A stretch of 64,000 bases of DNA, from assembly GCF_026151205.1 (NCBI RefSeq), contig NC_087079.1, positions 15,438,445 through 15,502,444 on the forward strand, read 5' to 3'. A program made the translations under genes and the position numbers. Below, one piece after another: positions 1 through 10,223 of the stretch (positions are counted from its first letter, which is position 1; every line of letters starts with the position of its first letter). Below the pieces are notes generated by a model. That model made no database searches. It saw only the letters and a program-made list of their open reading frames with translations, and was not told the DNA's origin. The DNA is from Bolinopsis microptera (lineage: Eukaryota > Ctenophora > Tentaculata > Lobata > Bolinopsidae).

Positions 1-266
1 GGAAAATGAATTATAATTATCATCCCATGTTATTATTTGCATGCTTCTTTTGCTAAATATTTCTTTTATACAAAAGCATTTCTACAAGTTGTCACAGTAC
101 CAATGCCACCACGAAAAAAAAAAACTAGCGCAAAAATCTTTAAATTATGTAATCAAGGCCAAGGGCCAAATCACTTTCCCAAAATATTTGCCATAATCAT
201 ATTTTGTCATATTATTATAATTATTATAATAAATATATCGTAAGGCATTGGCCAACTGCACCATAC

Positions 267-467
267 CTCAACCAACTGGTTAGTGATGTTCTTGGAAAAG
301 TTCCTTATCCGGATATCCCGTCCTTGTCGAGTTAGCTCCGCATAAGGTTTTGTTGGACCGAGGAGAATATTTGGCGTGGTGTGTTTGGAGAAGTTAAAAA
401 CTGGGTCATCTTCAGGAGGAAGACTCAATTCACCTTTTGATTTCTCAACCTTTCTTAATTTTCTGCG
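267..467 (-). CDS. Exon of an unrecognised minus-strand gene, most 3' exon seen
   Basis: A 67-codon open stretch on the minus strand. It lies between a 3' splice site (TTTCAG just upstream of 467) and a GTATGG donor just downstream of 267. Both junctions are phase 0, so it reads in frame from the exon at 961-1214. The peptide is basic at its start (RRKLRKVEKSKGE) and contains the segment KPYAELTRQGRDIRIRNF. I do not recognise the family. The lysine/arginine-rich style resembles uncharacterised, often transposon-related, proteins of cnidarian genomes. The gene appears to continue past the left edge of the window. Exon structure is inferred from splice sites and frame only. Confidence 0.5.
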
Positions 468-960
468 CTGAAATTTGATGTATTAAATATATATATTGGT
501 GCTTTTCAATACAAATAAACCGAGGACTTAATTAGTTTAAATTGGTATGTTATATTTCGTACATATTATAATGTAGTTATATATAATAAATAGTTGTTGC
601 TTGCTTTCCCAAAGAGAGTGCTCAACTGCAGTTAATCATTTAAACTTTTAAAGCATTATATTTCGAAGTTCGAACAACAATCAAATTGTCGGTGAAACAA
701 TCCGTTTCATAATATGTATAAAACAATACGAATCATCAGTGCATCGATGATTAGTATTGTTTTATAGACATTTTTCAATTGTTCGAAATATGTAGCCTAA
801 TTGACTCAATTTATCTGAAAATAATCAATCAACTTAAAAATAAGTGAATATAAACTCAACATTCTCGTCTTATATCCTGATCACGAATATCAATCATGTT
901 GGCCGTTACAAATCAACAGTCATTAATTAATTAATTAATTAATTAGAATTAACGACTTAC

Positions 961-1214
961 ATATTCGGTAATAGCAGTTGAAGCCAACTTCTCGACTCGT
1001 TTGCACACTTTAACTCCTTTCTCGTCCAAAAAAGCTGTTATTATTTGTTTTGGTTTAACTGTAACATACTCCGTCTTTAATTCGGCCTGCAGTGCAAGCA
1101 AAGCTGTACAGGTTAAAATGCAAGGTTTTCGCTTTCTTTTCTTTCCAATACTGAGTGTATCATTAGAAGGGTTGATAGAAAGACTTTCTGATTCTCCCCG
1201 AACAGAACGCTCAC
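961..1214 (-). CDS. Exon of the same unrecognised minus-strand gene
   Basis: A 254-base exon on the minus strand with acceptor ATTTTAG and donor GTAAGT. It enters in phase 1 and leaves in phase 0, which fits the exon copies upstream (1661-1771, 2516-2641, 6186-6311) and the exon at 267-467. The 85 codons start GERSVRGESE and include a basic run (KKRKRKP) that could be a nuclear localisation signal. Then comes a mostly helical-looking stretch ending ASTAITEY. No domain is recognised. The frame is open across the whole exon although the longest plus-strand reading here is a shadow. Confidence 0.5.
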
Positions 1215-1660
1215 CTAAAATATTAGAATGTTGTTTATTAATTTAATATTCAGAACACCATATATTTTTATTTGGAGTCCTAATTAGATAGCCGTATATT
1301 AGGGTAAAATTGAGAAATGCAAGGATTTCTAAATGGTTATTCCAGGGGGTTGCCGATTGTGGAAAAAATATTTGGCCGATTCCAAAAAACTCTTCGGCTA
1401 CTATCAGGAAAGGGTCCAGACTTATTGACTAGAAATGTTCAGAAAGATTGAGATATAATAAGCTTTATAATTTAAATTATTAACTTACAAAGTGTATCTT
1501 AAAGTTTTTTTACTCACCCTGTGCTTGGCCTTACTTACCTTTAAACTTATCCTGTTCTAAATATAGTTGTTTGGTCTTTATTAATGGTTGTATGAAGACA
1601 GAGTATTATATATTATAGTCGATTATGTTTTGCAAATTGGTTAGCAAGATCAGTGCTTAC

Positions 1661-1771
1661 CTCTAGAAATAGACTGCTGCTGGTAACTGTAATCTACAAA
1701 TTCAGCCCCATAGTCAGCAAGAGTCATATTAAATTCTGAGTCTGATTCTTCTGTTGCATCTTCCTGCTTGT
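1661..1771 (-). CDS. Repeated acidic exon, copy A (37 codons)
   Basis: Minus-strand exon bounded by ATTCAG and GTAAGC, length 111 bases, phase 1 at both ends. It encodes an acidic peptide (EDATEESDSEF...QQQSISR). It is the shortest and most diverged of three copies, 5 codons shorter than copies B and C but still in frame. A symmetric 1-1 exon can be duplicated and spliced in series without breaking the frame, so all three could be used together or alternatively. No function is recognised. Confidence 0.45.
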
Positions 1772-1819
1772 CTGAATTATAATTATACGTGTTTTTAATT
1801 ATTATTTAATCTAAAATTT

Positions 1820-2345
1820 GGTTTGACCATATCTCCAATGATGAAGTTCTAAGGCGTGCTGGCGTAAAGTCTATAGACACTTTCATCGGTTCTGCTAGAC
1901 TACAGTGGTAAGGACATGTTGTAAGAATGCCAGAGACTAGGTTACCAAATCTTCTACTGGAGTGGAAACCTAACTATGGAAAACGATCGAGAGGGAGACC
2001 CCGAAAAAGCTGGATGGCCTGTGTACTCGAGGATGCTGCTAACTTTACAGGTGTTGACAACATCAGCCGAGATGCAGTAAGTCAGTTAGCATTGAACCGA
2101 GTGGAATGGAGGAACCTGTTACGCAATACAAGGGATGTGTGTGATACAGGCCACTCCAACGACTAGGAGGAGACCTCTTCTGCTTCATATGTAGCATGTT
2201 ATTCATGTATGTCAATTCAGTAATATAATTATTAACAACACCAATTTTCGGGGCAAAAAATTTGTGCCCCCAAAAATGTTTACATATTTTACAGTTACAT
2301 TACTGTTCCATATAATTCATAAGATGGGCTTCATGATTCTTTATA
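1820..2345 (+). mobile_element. 5'-truncated RTE-like LINE, 3' end copy A
   Basis: From about 1820 the sequence matches the last part of the intact LINE ORF at 42801-45950 (from about 45599). It shares the C-terminal block with MPETR..PN, GKRSRGRPRK and WMACVLEDAA, ending GHSND at 2166. The stop is followed by the same AGGAGGAGACCTCTTC as in the full element. The 3' tail runs into a (TTAAAAC)n tract. Truncation at the 5' end is normal for LINE insertions. It sits between copies A and B of the duplicated exon, so it was amplified with them. Confidence 0.8.
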
Positions 2346-2360
2346 CTTCGCCTCACTTAC

Positions 2361-2407
2361 CTTAAAACTTAAAACTTAAAACTTAAAACTTAAAACTTAA
2401 AACTTAA
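2361..2407 (+). repeat. (TTAAAAC)n microsatellite
   Basis: About seven copies of a 7-base TTAAAAC unit directly after the LINE tail. The same tract recurs at about 6036-6076 behind the second LINE copy. This supports tandem duplication of the whole block. Confidence 0.85.
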
Positions 2408-2515
2408 CATGTTTTATATAGTTGTTTGGTCTTTATTAATGGTTGTATGAAGACAGAGTATTATATATTATAATCGATTATGTTCTGCAAATTGGTTAGC
2501 AAGATCAGTGCTTAC

Positions 2516-2641
2516 CTCTAGAAATAGACTGCTGCTGGTCACTGTAATCTGCAAATTCAGCCTCTGAGTCCGTGTAATGGAAGTCACCAAGTGTCATAAC
2601 ATGTTCTGAGTCTGATTCTTCTGTTGCATCTTCAAGCTTGC
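2516..2641 (-). CDS. Repeated acidic exon, copy B (42 codons)
   Basis: Minus-strand exon of 126 bases with acceptor ATTCAG and donor GTAAGC, phase 1-1. It encodes EDATEESDSEHVMTLGDF followed by a short stretch ending QQQSISR. It is nearly identical to copy C at 6186-6311. It lies in the tandem duplicated block between LINE tail A and the interrupted LINE tail B. Confidence 0.45.
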
Positions 2642-2689
2642 CTGAATTATTATTATACGTGTTTTCAATTATTATTTAATCTAAAATTT

Positions 2690-2870
2690 GGTTTGACCAA
2701 ATCTCCAATGATAAAGTTCTAAGGCGTGCTGGCGTAAAGTCTATAGACACTTTCATCGGTTCTGCTAGACTACAGTGGTAAGGACATGTTGTAAGAATGC
2801 CAGAGACTAGGTTACCAAATCTTCTACTGGAGTGGAAACCTAACTATGGAAATCGATCGAGAGGGAGACC
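2690..2870 (+). mobile_element. RTE-like LINE 3' end copy B, left half (split)
   Basis: Second copy of the LINE C-terminal region, near-identical to 1826-2006. It is interrupted after GGGAGACC at 2863-2870 by a DNA transposon and resumes at 5677. The coding frame is split between the two halves. Confidence 0.85.
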
Positions 2871-3266
2871 GGGGGGGGGGGGTACCAATGGCATAGAATG
2901 GAGAAGAATGGCATAAAAATCATCAAATGGCATAGAAATTTCATGGCATAAATGGAAATTTTGTTTGGCCAATTCTCCATTTATGCCAATTTATGCCATG
3001 AATTTAGGTCTTCATATTTGACCTTTAGGATGACTTTAAATTCGCAAATATTATTAGTACTTGAAAAAGAGACATGTTTCATGCTTTATAACGCTTGGAA
3101 TGATCGTTAAAGTCAAAGATTTATATGACAAATAACTAAATAAAGAAAATAGAAATGTATTATATCAAATATATACCAAACATTTCACTATTCAAGAATA
3201 GCAAATTGTGAGATGTTCAAAATGTACAGAATACAAACATTGACAACACAACGATTTTGAATGTCA

Positions 3267-4301
3267 TCAAGGAACAATGCATCTGATGTATTTGTCTTCG
3301 ACGAGTAGCCAAACATTAGGAGATCCATTGATTAGGCTATGTTCCTGGCAGTAGTACTTCATCGGGCATGACTTATAAGAAATAAATCTAACCACTCCTG
3401 TTGCAAAGTCCTGCTGAGATTTGAAGACTTTAAGAGTTTCTGTACTGCCAGCTTTCAAACCTGTTGAACATCCGCATTCAGGTTGATTGTATATGCGAAC
3501 ATCAGAAGACACTCCAAACGCGTCCCCCTTGAATCTTGAAATACGAGATTTTGTTGATAAAGTGCTTCTTCCTCCATTGAGCGTGAGTGTCTCAAAAGAC
3601 CGGAAGGATAGTGTTCCATATTTATCTGTTGATATCGTTTCTCCATCATCACAATCATCAACTCCAGGTTCTACCTCATAAGCTAAGTCGTCCTCATCCT
3701 CGAGGCATCCAGCTTCATCATCTACAGCTTCCCAAGAAAGTTCTTGGCCATGGACTATTGGCTTCCCACTCCGTTCTTCAGGATCTGCGACTGCGGCGAA
3801 CACAGGGAAATTGTTTCTTTTCCCTTCTCGAATGCAGTCCCTCGATGCCCTGTCCAGCGTTTTTGCCAACTTGCCTAGGCTTATCATACCACCAGTCCAT
3901 TTCACTCGTTCTGCTTTCTGGCCTGTAGATTTAACCTTTTTGAGGTGAACTGTAGGATGCAAAACTGTACTTCCACGTGCATGTGCAATTGCAGATGTGT
4001 CTTCATGTAATGATAAAGCACTGTACACATTCTTTCTCTCCATTCCATGGGCCATAGTTATCGCATCCATATTTCTTGAGCGACCAGATGAAAAAGAAAC
4101 CCGAATAAATGCTAACAGCTGCTCATTCTGATCACTTCCAAGGTAATAAGTGACGATTTCAGCATTAGGGAATTGCTTCTTCAGCAGAGTTAAATACAAA
4201 ACAAGACCGTCACAAGTACATATAAGATCAAGGTACGCCTGATTCGTTATGCTGACAGTTGAGTAATTATTCTCTTTCCAAGTAACGAAAAATGTTTTTT
4301 C
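3267..4301 (-). CDS. Probable C-terminal part of a transposase
   Basis: An open frame of about 344 codons lies inside the transposon. The first stop upstream is at 4302-4304, and there is no ATG before the middle of the frame. It is probably a last exon or a 5'-damaged copy. Near the start it has YYLGSDQNEQLLAFIR, then GRSRNMDAITMAHGMER. GSD..E....R arrangements near the C-terminus are seen in several cut-and-paste transposases, which is my reason for the call. Further on is an acidic stretch (about residues 190-225, many D/E), then cysteines (CGCSTG, CPMKYYC). I cannot name the superfamily or the catalytic triad. What is firm is the open frame in an element with clear termini. Confidence 0.5.
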   Translation of the reverse strand, partial: EKTFFVTWKENNYSTVSITNQAYLDLICTCDGLVLYLTLLKKQFPNAEIVTYYLGSDQNEQLLAFIRVSFSSGRSRNMDAITMAHGMERKNVYSALSLHEDTSAIAHARGSTVLHPTVHLKKVKSTGQKAERVKWTGGMISLGKLAKTLDRASRDCIREGKRNNFPVFAAVADPEERSGKPIVHGQELSWEAVDDEAGCLEDEDDLAYEVEPGVDDCDDGETISTDKYGTLSFRSFETLTLNGGRSTLSTKSRISRFKGDAFGVSSDVRIYNQPECGCSTGLKAGSTETLKVFKSQQDFATGVVRFISYKSCPMKYYCQEHSLINGSPNVWLLVEDKYIRCIVP

Positions 4302-4715
4302 TCAAACAGTTCCATTTTTATTATACTTTATAGTTTAGAGTCTAATTTGGCATGATATCAGATCATGTGATATTACATGGCCCCATGGAGAGCATTGCCA
4401 GAGCAATTGGCCAGAGAGCTCCATAGAAGTAAGGGGCCTACTCTAGCCAACAGCTCTAATACATTTCCTTCCTCAACTTCATTTTCTTCATCTAACTGCT
4501 GCTGCTGCTCAGCAACTACTTGATAGCTGGCACAGTGACGTTTGTCTGCGTAGTGTATCTGTTAGCCTCAATGTTGCCTCAAGGAGAGAAGGTAGCCTCA
4601 ATCCATCCTCACATAAGTTTCGATAAAGTCTCAATAACCTTCAGGCTACAATTACAAGTTTTATAGTGGGTCTATAACATGTTTCCGTACATTAAAGTTA
4701 AAACTTAAAATGCGG

Positions 4716-5122
4716 TCGAATCATTTATTAGCCTCATTTTGGCCTCCTACAAGAAGACTCTGCGATTTCTGAAATGTTGAGCTTGAAGAGGATGAATAAA
4801 TTTTTATTGTTGACACATTAGATAGTCACAATACCGAACATGCTCGAAAATATACACGAAAGTATACTTGTTAGCCTCATTTCACCCTCTCACAAAGTGG
4901 TTAGCCTCATTTTCACCTCGAAAATTTGAAGCTATAATCCGACGGTATTTCATGATCGAATCATTTATAGCCTCGTTTTGGCCTCCTACAAGTAGACTTG
5001 GCGATTTCTGAAATGTTGAGTTTGAAGAGGATGAATCAATCTTTATTGTTGACGTATTAGATAGTCACAATACCGAACCAACTCGAAAATTTACACAAAA
5101 GTATACTTGTTAGCCTCATTTT
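4716..5122 (+). repeat. Diverged direct repeat inside the DNA transposon
   Basis: Two units of about 165 bases (about 4716-4882 and 4956-5121) share TCGAATCATTTAT, GCCTCCTACAAG, GATTTCTGAAATGTTGAG and GATAGTCACAATACCGAAC. The word TTAGCCTCA also recurs throughout 4560-5250. Subterminal or internal repeats like these often hold transposase binding sites. That role is inferred. Confidence 0.7.
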
Positions 5123-5676
5123 CACCTCGAATATTTAAAGCTTAGATCTCGATCAAGTATAATCACTATGGATTATGCTTGCAACTTGGATATCATGGAC
5201 GTAACATGAGAAAGTTCCTTTTGAAAGTGGTGACGCTAATTTGTTAGCCTCAATTGTCCCTCGCAGTTAAATCACTCCTACTGAGTCTAGTGAGTGAGCT
5301 AGGAGGTCGCCGAACATCTCATTTTAAAGCCGTATCGATTTTCTATACGCATACCAAAAATCAAATGCGTAACAAAAACAGAAATGAAATTACAGAAATT
5401 TGACAACATTTTTTGTCAAAAAACGAACTTTTAGGGGTGTTTCTAATGACCAGGGTCAGTACAATAAATAGAGATAAAGGTGGACAGTACTAGTGGGGTG
5501 CAGACTATTCGTTATTAAATTCTCAGTTCAAAGTTTTAAAATTTCATATTTCGAATGGCATAGAATGGAGACAAATGGCATAAAAATCATCAAATGGCAT
5601 AGAAATTTCATGGCATAAATGGAAATTTTGTTTGGCCAATTCTCCATTATGCCATTTATGCCATTGGTACCCCCCC

Positions 5677-6000
5677 GGGAGACCCCGAAAAGGCTGGATG
5701 GCCTGTGTACTCGAGGATGCTGCTAACTTTACAGGTGTTGACAACATCAGCCGAGATGCAATACGTCAGTTAGCATTGAACCGAGTGGAATGGAGGAACC
5801 TGTTACGCAATACAAGGGATGTGTGTGATACAGGCCACTCCAACGACTAGGAGGAGACCTCTTCTGCTTCATATGTAGCATGTATGTCAATTAAGTAATA
5901 TAATTATTAACAACACCAATTTTCGGGGCAAAAAATTTGTGCCCCCAAAAATGTTTACATATTTTACAGTTACATTACTGTTCCAAATAATTCATAGGAT
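5677..6000 (+). mobile_element. RTE-like LINE 3' end copy B, right half
   Basis: Continuation of the LINE tail interrupted at 2870, beginning with the second GGGAGACC. It encodes GRPRKGWMACVLEDAANF and onward to GHSND and a stop at 5848-5850. The AGGAGGAGACC 3' UTR follows, then another (TTAAAAC)n tract at 6036-6076. Confidence 0.8.
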
Positions 6001-6185
6001 AGGCTTTATGATTCTTTATACTTCGCCTCACTTACCTTAAAACTTAAAACTTAAAACTTAAAACTTAAAACTTAACCTGTTTTAAATATAGTTGTTTGGT
6101 CTTTATTAATGGTTGTATGAAGACAGAGTATTATATATTATAATCGATTATGTTCTGCAAATTGGTTAGCAAGATCAGTGCTTAC

Positions 6186-6311
6186 CTCTAGAAATAGACT
6201 GCTGCTGGTCACTGTAATCTACAAATTCAGCCTCTGAGCCCGTGTAATGGAAGTCACCAAGAGTCATAACATGTTCTGAGTCTGATTCTTCTGTTGCATC
6301 TTCAAGCTTGT
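6186..6311 (-). CDS. Repeated acidic exon, copy C (42 codons)
   Basis: Third copy of the 1-1 phase exon, 126 bases, acceptor ATTCAG, donor GTAAGC. It is nearly identical to copy B (a few substitutions, frame kept). It lies just downstream (plus sense) of the second LINE tail. The next sequence is the decayed zinc-finger copy at 6361, so the duplicated gene and the zinc-finger cluster are immediate neighbours. Confidence 0.45.
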
Positions 6312-6360
6312 CTGAATTATTATTATACGTTTTTTTTCAATTATTATTTAATCTAAAATT

Positions 6361-6833
6361 TAGACTACCTTTTTGAGAATATATAATGAGCACTGTTCAC
6401 AATTTAAACGTTTTTCATTAAATGAACTATATGATGTTTCAGAGAACAATATTTCTAGGAGCACAAACAGAAACAAACATAAAATACAAGGATATCATAT
6501 TTTTATATATTATGTACAGTATAAAATGATAACAATTATGATGTAAACTTGCGGGGTATTCTTGAAATTCTCTATTACTTGAGATTCTGAAGAACTTAGT
6601 AGCTCATTAGAATTTATCTGCTCACCAGATATATCCTCACGATGTTCTCGAACATGTTCAATAAAGTACTCATCATAAAGGAAATGAGCTTTACATGTGG
6701 GACAAATAAAACCATGAGACTTCCCGTTGACTTCCTGTAGTTCAGTCTTTATCTCCTTCTTGATAACATAGTCCAGACTCTCAGTCTTCACTTCAACTTT
6801 TACAGTTTCTGATATTCCATCCTGATGTGACAT
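6361..6833 (-). pseudogene. Decayed C2H2 zinc-finger gene, copy 1
   Basis: The minus-strand reading starts at 6833 with the family N-terminus (MSHQDGISETVKVEVKTE) and the first finger (CPTCKAHFL). It then loses the array and runs to a stop at 6510. Remnants of degraded finger DNA lie further on at about 6361-6480. Compared with the intact copies (about 355 residues, ten fingers) it keeps only the leader and one finger. It is probably non-functional as a DNA binder, though the N-terminal part is well preserved. Confidence 0.7.
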
Positions 6834-7869
6834 GTTTATCCTTCCTGTAACATATTCGATAAGTTATACAATGTATTATATAGAACAGCAATACGAGTAC
6901 AAATACAAGGAGTGTCAACTTTACTATTTGAAATGAGGATGGTTCCACAATCAGAAAAGATTTAGAATTAGAATTAGAATTAGAATAAAATTTACACAGC
7001 AATACAATAAAAATAGTAGATAATTTAGAGATGCTTCGATCTGCTTTGCAGGCCATTCAAATCTGTCAAAAACTGTTAATAGAGTGCCCTACTCAGGACT
7101 AAGAATCCAAACATTTTGTAGTATATACTTATATAAATAATAAGCTAATGAGTAAAAAGAATGGTATATTGGTATGGTGGGTTAAAACATCGAACTGTGG
7201 ACATGAAGGTAACCATTTAATTATTACGAAAATTACATAAATACGTACCCACTTTGACAGATAAAGTAAGTTAACTAGACCTTACTAGTCTTAGTACAAG
7301 TGATACTCAGTTATAAGTCTAATCCAAATGAAAATCCGTGGAACCGAAAAGGCCCCGAATACAACAATGGAGCGGTCTATAAGGACCTAATCACGTGACC
7401 CAATAGGCTCACGTGACACGATAGTAAACCCAATAAAGCCCCTCAAGGGTGGTGAACCTAATTAAGAGGTAAGGAAAACCTAATCCTGAAACTAAACAAT
7501 CTCCACAAGATTCCCAAGTAAACATTGCTTGACAGGTATTTAGTAAGGTAAAACATAACAATCCTGAGATTCCGCTGTAAATATCCTAGTTACACGCGAA
7601 GTTACACGTCAATATACGAGGGTACAACACATTTCGTCAGAATTATGTACAATTTTATACAAGTGAGAATTTGGAGAAGTATAGAACCTTTTAAGAAAGT
7701 TGATCGTGGTAATTTTAAAAGTAAGAGAGGCATAACAGTTACAGTTCTATACTTCTTTTAATAAAATGTAAATGAAAACTTTGTGAATTAGTTGGTTTGG
7801 TCAGAAATGCGCATAATCAAGTTATTCCAAAACCTTGGAAATACTTAATATACGTGCAGAAATCACTTG
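6834..7869. other. Intergenic spacer between zinc-finger copies 1 and 2
   Basis: No coding region seen. The first part, next to the ZNF start, shares the conserved leader block of the cluster (a CTGTTACAG-like acceptor and GGATAAACATG on the minus strand). About 6960-7870 is unique to this spacer. It holds two CACGTGA motifs (about 7393 and 7410) that could be E-boxes in a promoter for the minus-strand gene. Confidence 0.4.
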
Positions 7870-8355
7870 TAAAAACTCATCTAGACTAGATTACCAAATC
7901 ATACCGCCAATAAATTATAAAACAGTCAAGTTTTAATATCAAAATTTAATAACAGTAAAACCACTTTGTATTTATTTATTTATATCATCACAAGCTGTTA
8001 ATTATTCAAAGCCCACCTGCACAGGGCCACAAGTAGTTCATTTTCCAGTACATTTAAATTAAAAGGCATACATTTTTTTTACAAGTGCCACACAGTAATC
8101 GTGTGTCCTAACATCAGAGCATCAGGTCGTAAGAAGTATTCCATGTCTGCAGTTGCTCTAGAATAAACTTTTAAATTTGGATGAAATAAAATGTGCATCC
8201 CTCAGCATCAATTATCTAATAAAAGTTAATAGTGACACAAAACCCCTCTTCTTTTACAAAGTTTCTTCTCGATGTGAACTTTTTCGCATTCGTATTTAAC
8301 AAGAATTTATTTATAAGTGTAAGCGAATTTAAAGTCATTGCACTTTAAGGGATTC
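7870..8355 (-). repeat. Zinc-finger unit 3' flank (repeated in the cluster)
   Basis: Sequence just downstream (minus sense) of ZNF copy 2. It is homologous to 11550-11954 and 18300-18710: CCCACCTGCACAGGGCCACA, CTCAGCATCAAT.ATCTAATAA and AGTGACACAAAACT recur in all three. Each zinc-finger gene was therefore duplicated with its 3' flank, as a unit of about 2 kb. These regions probably include the 3' UTRs. Confidence 0.75.
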
Positions 8356-9417
8356 TCAACTGTGTGAACAGTGAACGAGCTTATGTCTAACTAAACTACC
8401 TCTTTGAGAACAAGTAAATGAGCATTCCAAGCATATGAAGGGTTTTTCACCTGAGTGAATTCGCTGATGTTTAACAAGATCACTTTTTTGAGAACAAGCA
8501 TAGGAGCATTCTGTGCACTTGAAGGGTTTCTCCCCTGTGTGAATTCTCTGATGTTTAACAAGATCACTTTTTTGAGAACAAGCATATGAGCATTCCTTGC
8601 ACTTGAAGGGTTTCTCCCCTGTGTGAATTCGCTGATGTTTAACAAGATCACTATTTTGAGAACAAGCATAGGAGCATTCCTTGCATTTGAAGGGTTTCTC
8701 CCCTGTGTGAATACGCTGATGTTGAACTAGATGAGCTTTTCGAACACAAGCATAGGAGCATTCCTTGCACTTGTTGAGTTTCTCCCCTATGTGAGTTCGC
8801 TGATGCACAACTAGATTACCTTTATAATAACTAGCAAATGAGCATTCCTTGCACTTGTAGGATTTCTCCCCTGTGTGAATTCTCTGATGCTTAACTAAAT
8901 TACCTTTTTCAGAACAAGCATATGAGCATTCCTTGCACTTATAGGGTCTCTCCCCTGTGTGAATTCGCCGATGTTTAACAAGATCACATTTTTCAAAATA
9001 AGCATATGAGCACTGTTCACACTTGAAAGGTTTTTCTTTAGAATGAACTCTCCGATGTTTCAAAAATTCAGATTTGTAGGAGCAACAAAAGGAACAAAGA
9101 TCACATTTAAAAGGTTTACTTTCATGTGGTGTATTTTTAGAACTGTTTTCTTTTTGTGATATCCCAGAAGAATTTGTTGGCTCATTAGAAGTTATATTTT
9201 TATCAGCAAAATGCTCAGAGTCATGGTGTTTTCGAATATGTTCAATAAAGTACTCATCGTTAAGGAAATGAGCTTTACATGTGGGACAAACAAAACCATG
9301 TGACTTTCCGTTGACTTCCTGTAGTTCAGTCTTTATCTCCTTCTTGATAACATGGTCCAGAATCTCGGTCTTCACTTCATCTTTTACAGTTTCTGATATT
9401 CCATCCTGATGTGACAT
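8356..9417 (-). CDS. C2H2 zinc-finger protein, copy 2 (353 aa, intact)
   Basis: Probable nuclear DNA-binding transcription regulator. The N-terminal 50 residues are charged and carry repeated psi-K-x-E sumoylation-like sites (VKDE, VKTE, IKKE, IKTE). An isolated finger follows (CPTCKAHFL...HIRKHH), then a serine/asparagine linker, then nine tandem C2H2 fingers with TGEKP linkers. The finger backbone is very uniform (CKECSYAC) while the helix positions that contact DNA vary (QKSDL, VRKAHL, EKGNL). The start is the ATG shared by all five paralogues. A 3' splice site-like CTGCCACAG lies just upstream, so a 5' non-coding exon is likely. No KRAB, BTB or other effector domain is seen. Confidence 0.85.
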   Translation of the reverse strand: MSHQDGISETVKDEVKTEILDHVIKKEIKTELQEVNGKSHGFVCPTCKAHFLNDEYFIEHIRKHHDSEHFADKNITSNEPTNSSGISQKENSSKNTPHESKPFKCDLCSFCCSYKSEFLKHRRVHSKEKPFKCEQCSYAYFEKCDLVKHRRIHTGERPYKCKECSYACSEKGNLVKHQRIHTGEKSYKCKECSFASYYKGNLVVHQRTHIGEKLNKCKECSYACVRKAHLVQHQRIHTGEKPFKCKECSYACSQNSDLVKHQRIHTGEKPFKCKECSYACSQKSDLVKHQRIHTGEKPFKCTECSYACSQKSDLVKHQRIHSGEKPFICLECSFTCSQRGSLVRHKLVHCSHS

Positions 9418-10223
9418 GTTTATCCTTCCTGTGGCAGATTTGATAAGTTATACAATGTATTATATAGAACAGCAATACGAGTACAAGGATTACTAATTTG
9501 ACAGATTGCAATAAGAACAAGAATTTGTATTCATTTTGATGGTTTCTCAGCCCTTTGGAGGGAGCCTATTTTGTTAAAGATACTACCAAGATGGGGCAGG
9601 GAACCCATTGCAGAAAATACTTAAATATTATCATAAATAATATTTTGGTCGATTTTAGTCACTAGCACATTCCTATCAAAATTTTAGAAAAATCAGTAAA
9701 TATGAAAAACGAAAAATGTTCCTAAATTTGTTGTTTGGCTTTGAGGTCCAATAAATCTGAAGAAAAATGAGTAAAAAGATTTTTGAGGTAATCAAAAACT
9801 GCGTCAAAATTCAGAGTACAATTTCATATCAAGCATCAAAACAATCCGATCTTCCCTGACTGACTTTTTGGTTAAAATAAGCCTAAAAGGACAATTTCAG
9901 CTTTTTGACTTTAAAAATTTATAACACACCAGCCTTTTTAGATACGATATCAAGATTTTACACACACCTTGAAATATATGGGAATAGACGGCAAGCAAAA
10001 TTTCAAACCGAGACCGCAAGAAATGATTAAATTATAGCCTCTCCATGAAACAAATTGTGGTTTCCCGAAAATTCCACTCTAACCAGGAAATACTCGATTA
10101 CAAAAATACATATTCTCAGAATAATATTTTTTGGTGTGGAAACGGTGCACTAGATGGTCACTGAACTGCCTATGAGGTCATTTGGGTTGGACGGCACTGA
10201 CCATTGTTTTGGTGTATGCCCCC
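9418..10223. other. Spacer between zinc-finger copies 2 and 3, partly unique
   Basis: The first approximately 100 bases and a diverged stretch to about 9620 match the leader block of the other copies. The remaining 600 bases replace the usual 3' flank of copy 3 and have no counterpart in the cluster. They are probably an insertion. Nothing coding is seen. Confidence 0.5.

Larger units (their letters stand above)
2871..5676. mobile_element. 2.8-kb DNA transposon with 8-bp target duplication
   Basis: The element is flanked by a perfect 8-bp duplication GGGAGACC (2863-2870 and 5677-5684). The uninterrupted target survives in LINE copy A near 1993-2000. The termini are inverted: a run of G then TACCAATGGCATA on the left, and TATGCCATTGGTA then a run of C on the right. 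About 110 bp of ATGGCATA-rich subterminal sequence appears at both ends in direct orientation (about 2889-2998 and 5554-5667). It carries one long minus-strand reading frame (3267-4301) and an internal direct repeat. An 8-bp duplication is typical of hAT and P superfamilies. The superfamily is not settled. Confidence 0.85.

Noticed and set aside
1001-1246. 81-codon plus-strand frame
   Set aside because: Antisense shadow of the minus-strand exon at 961-1214, which has splice sites and phase agreement.
3587-3928. 113-codon plus-strand frame opposite the transposase-like ORF
   Set aside because: Shadow of the longer minus-strand frame with histidine/leucine-rich composition typical of antisense reading.
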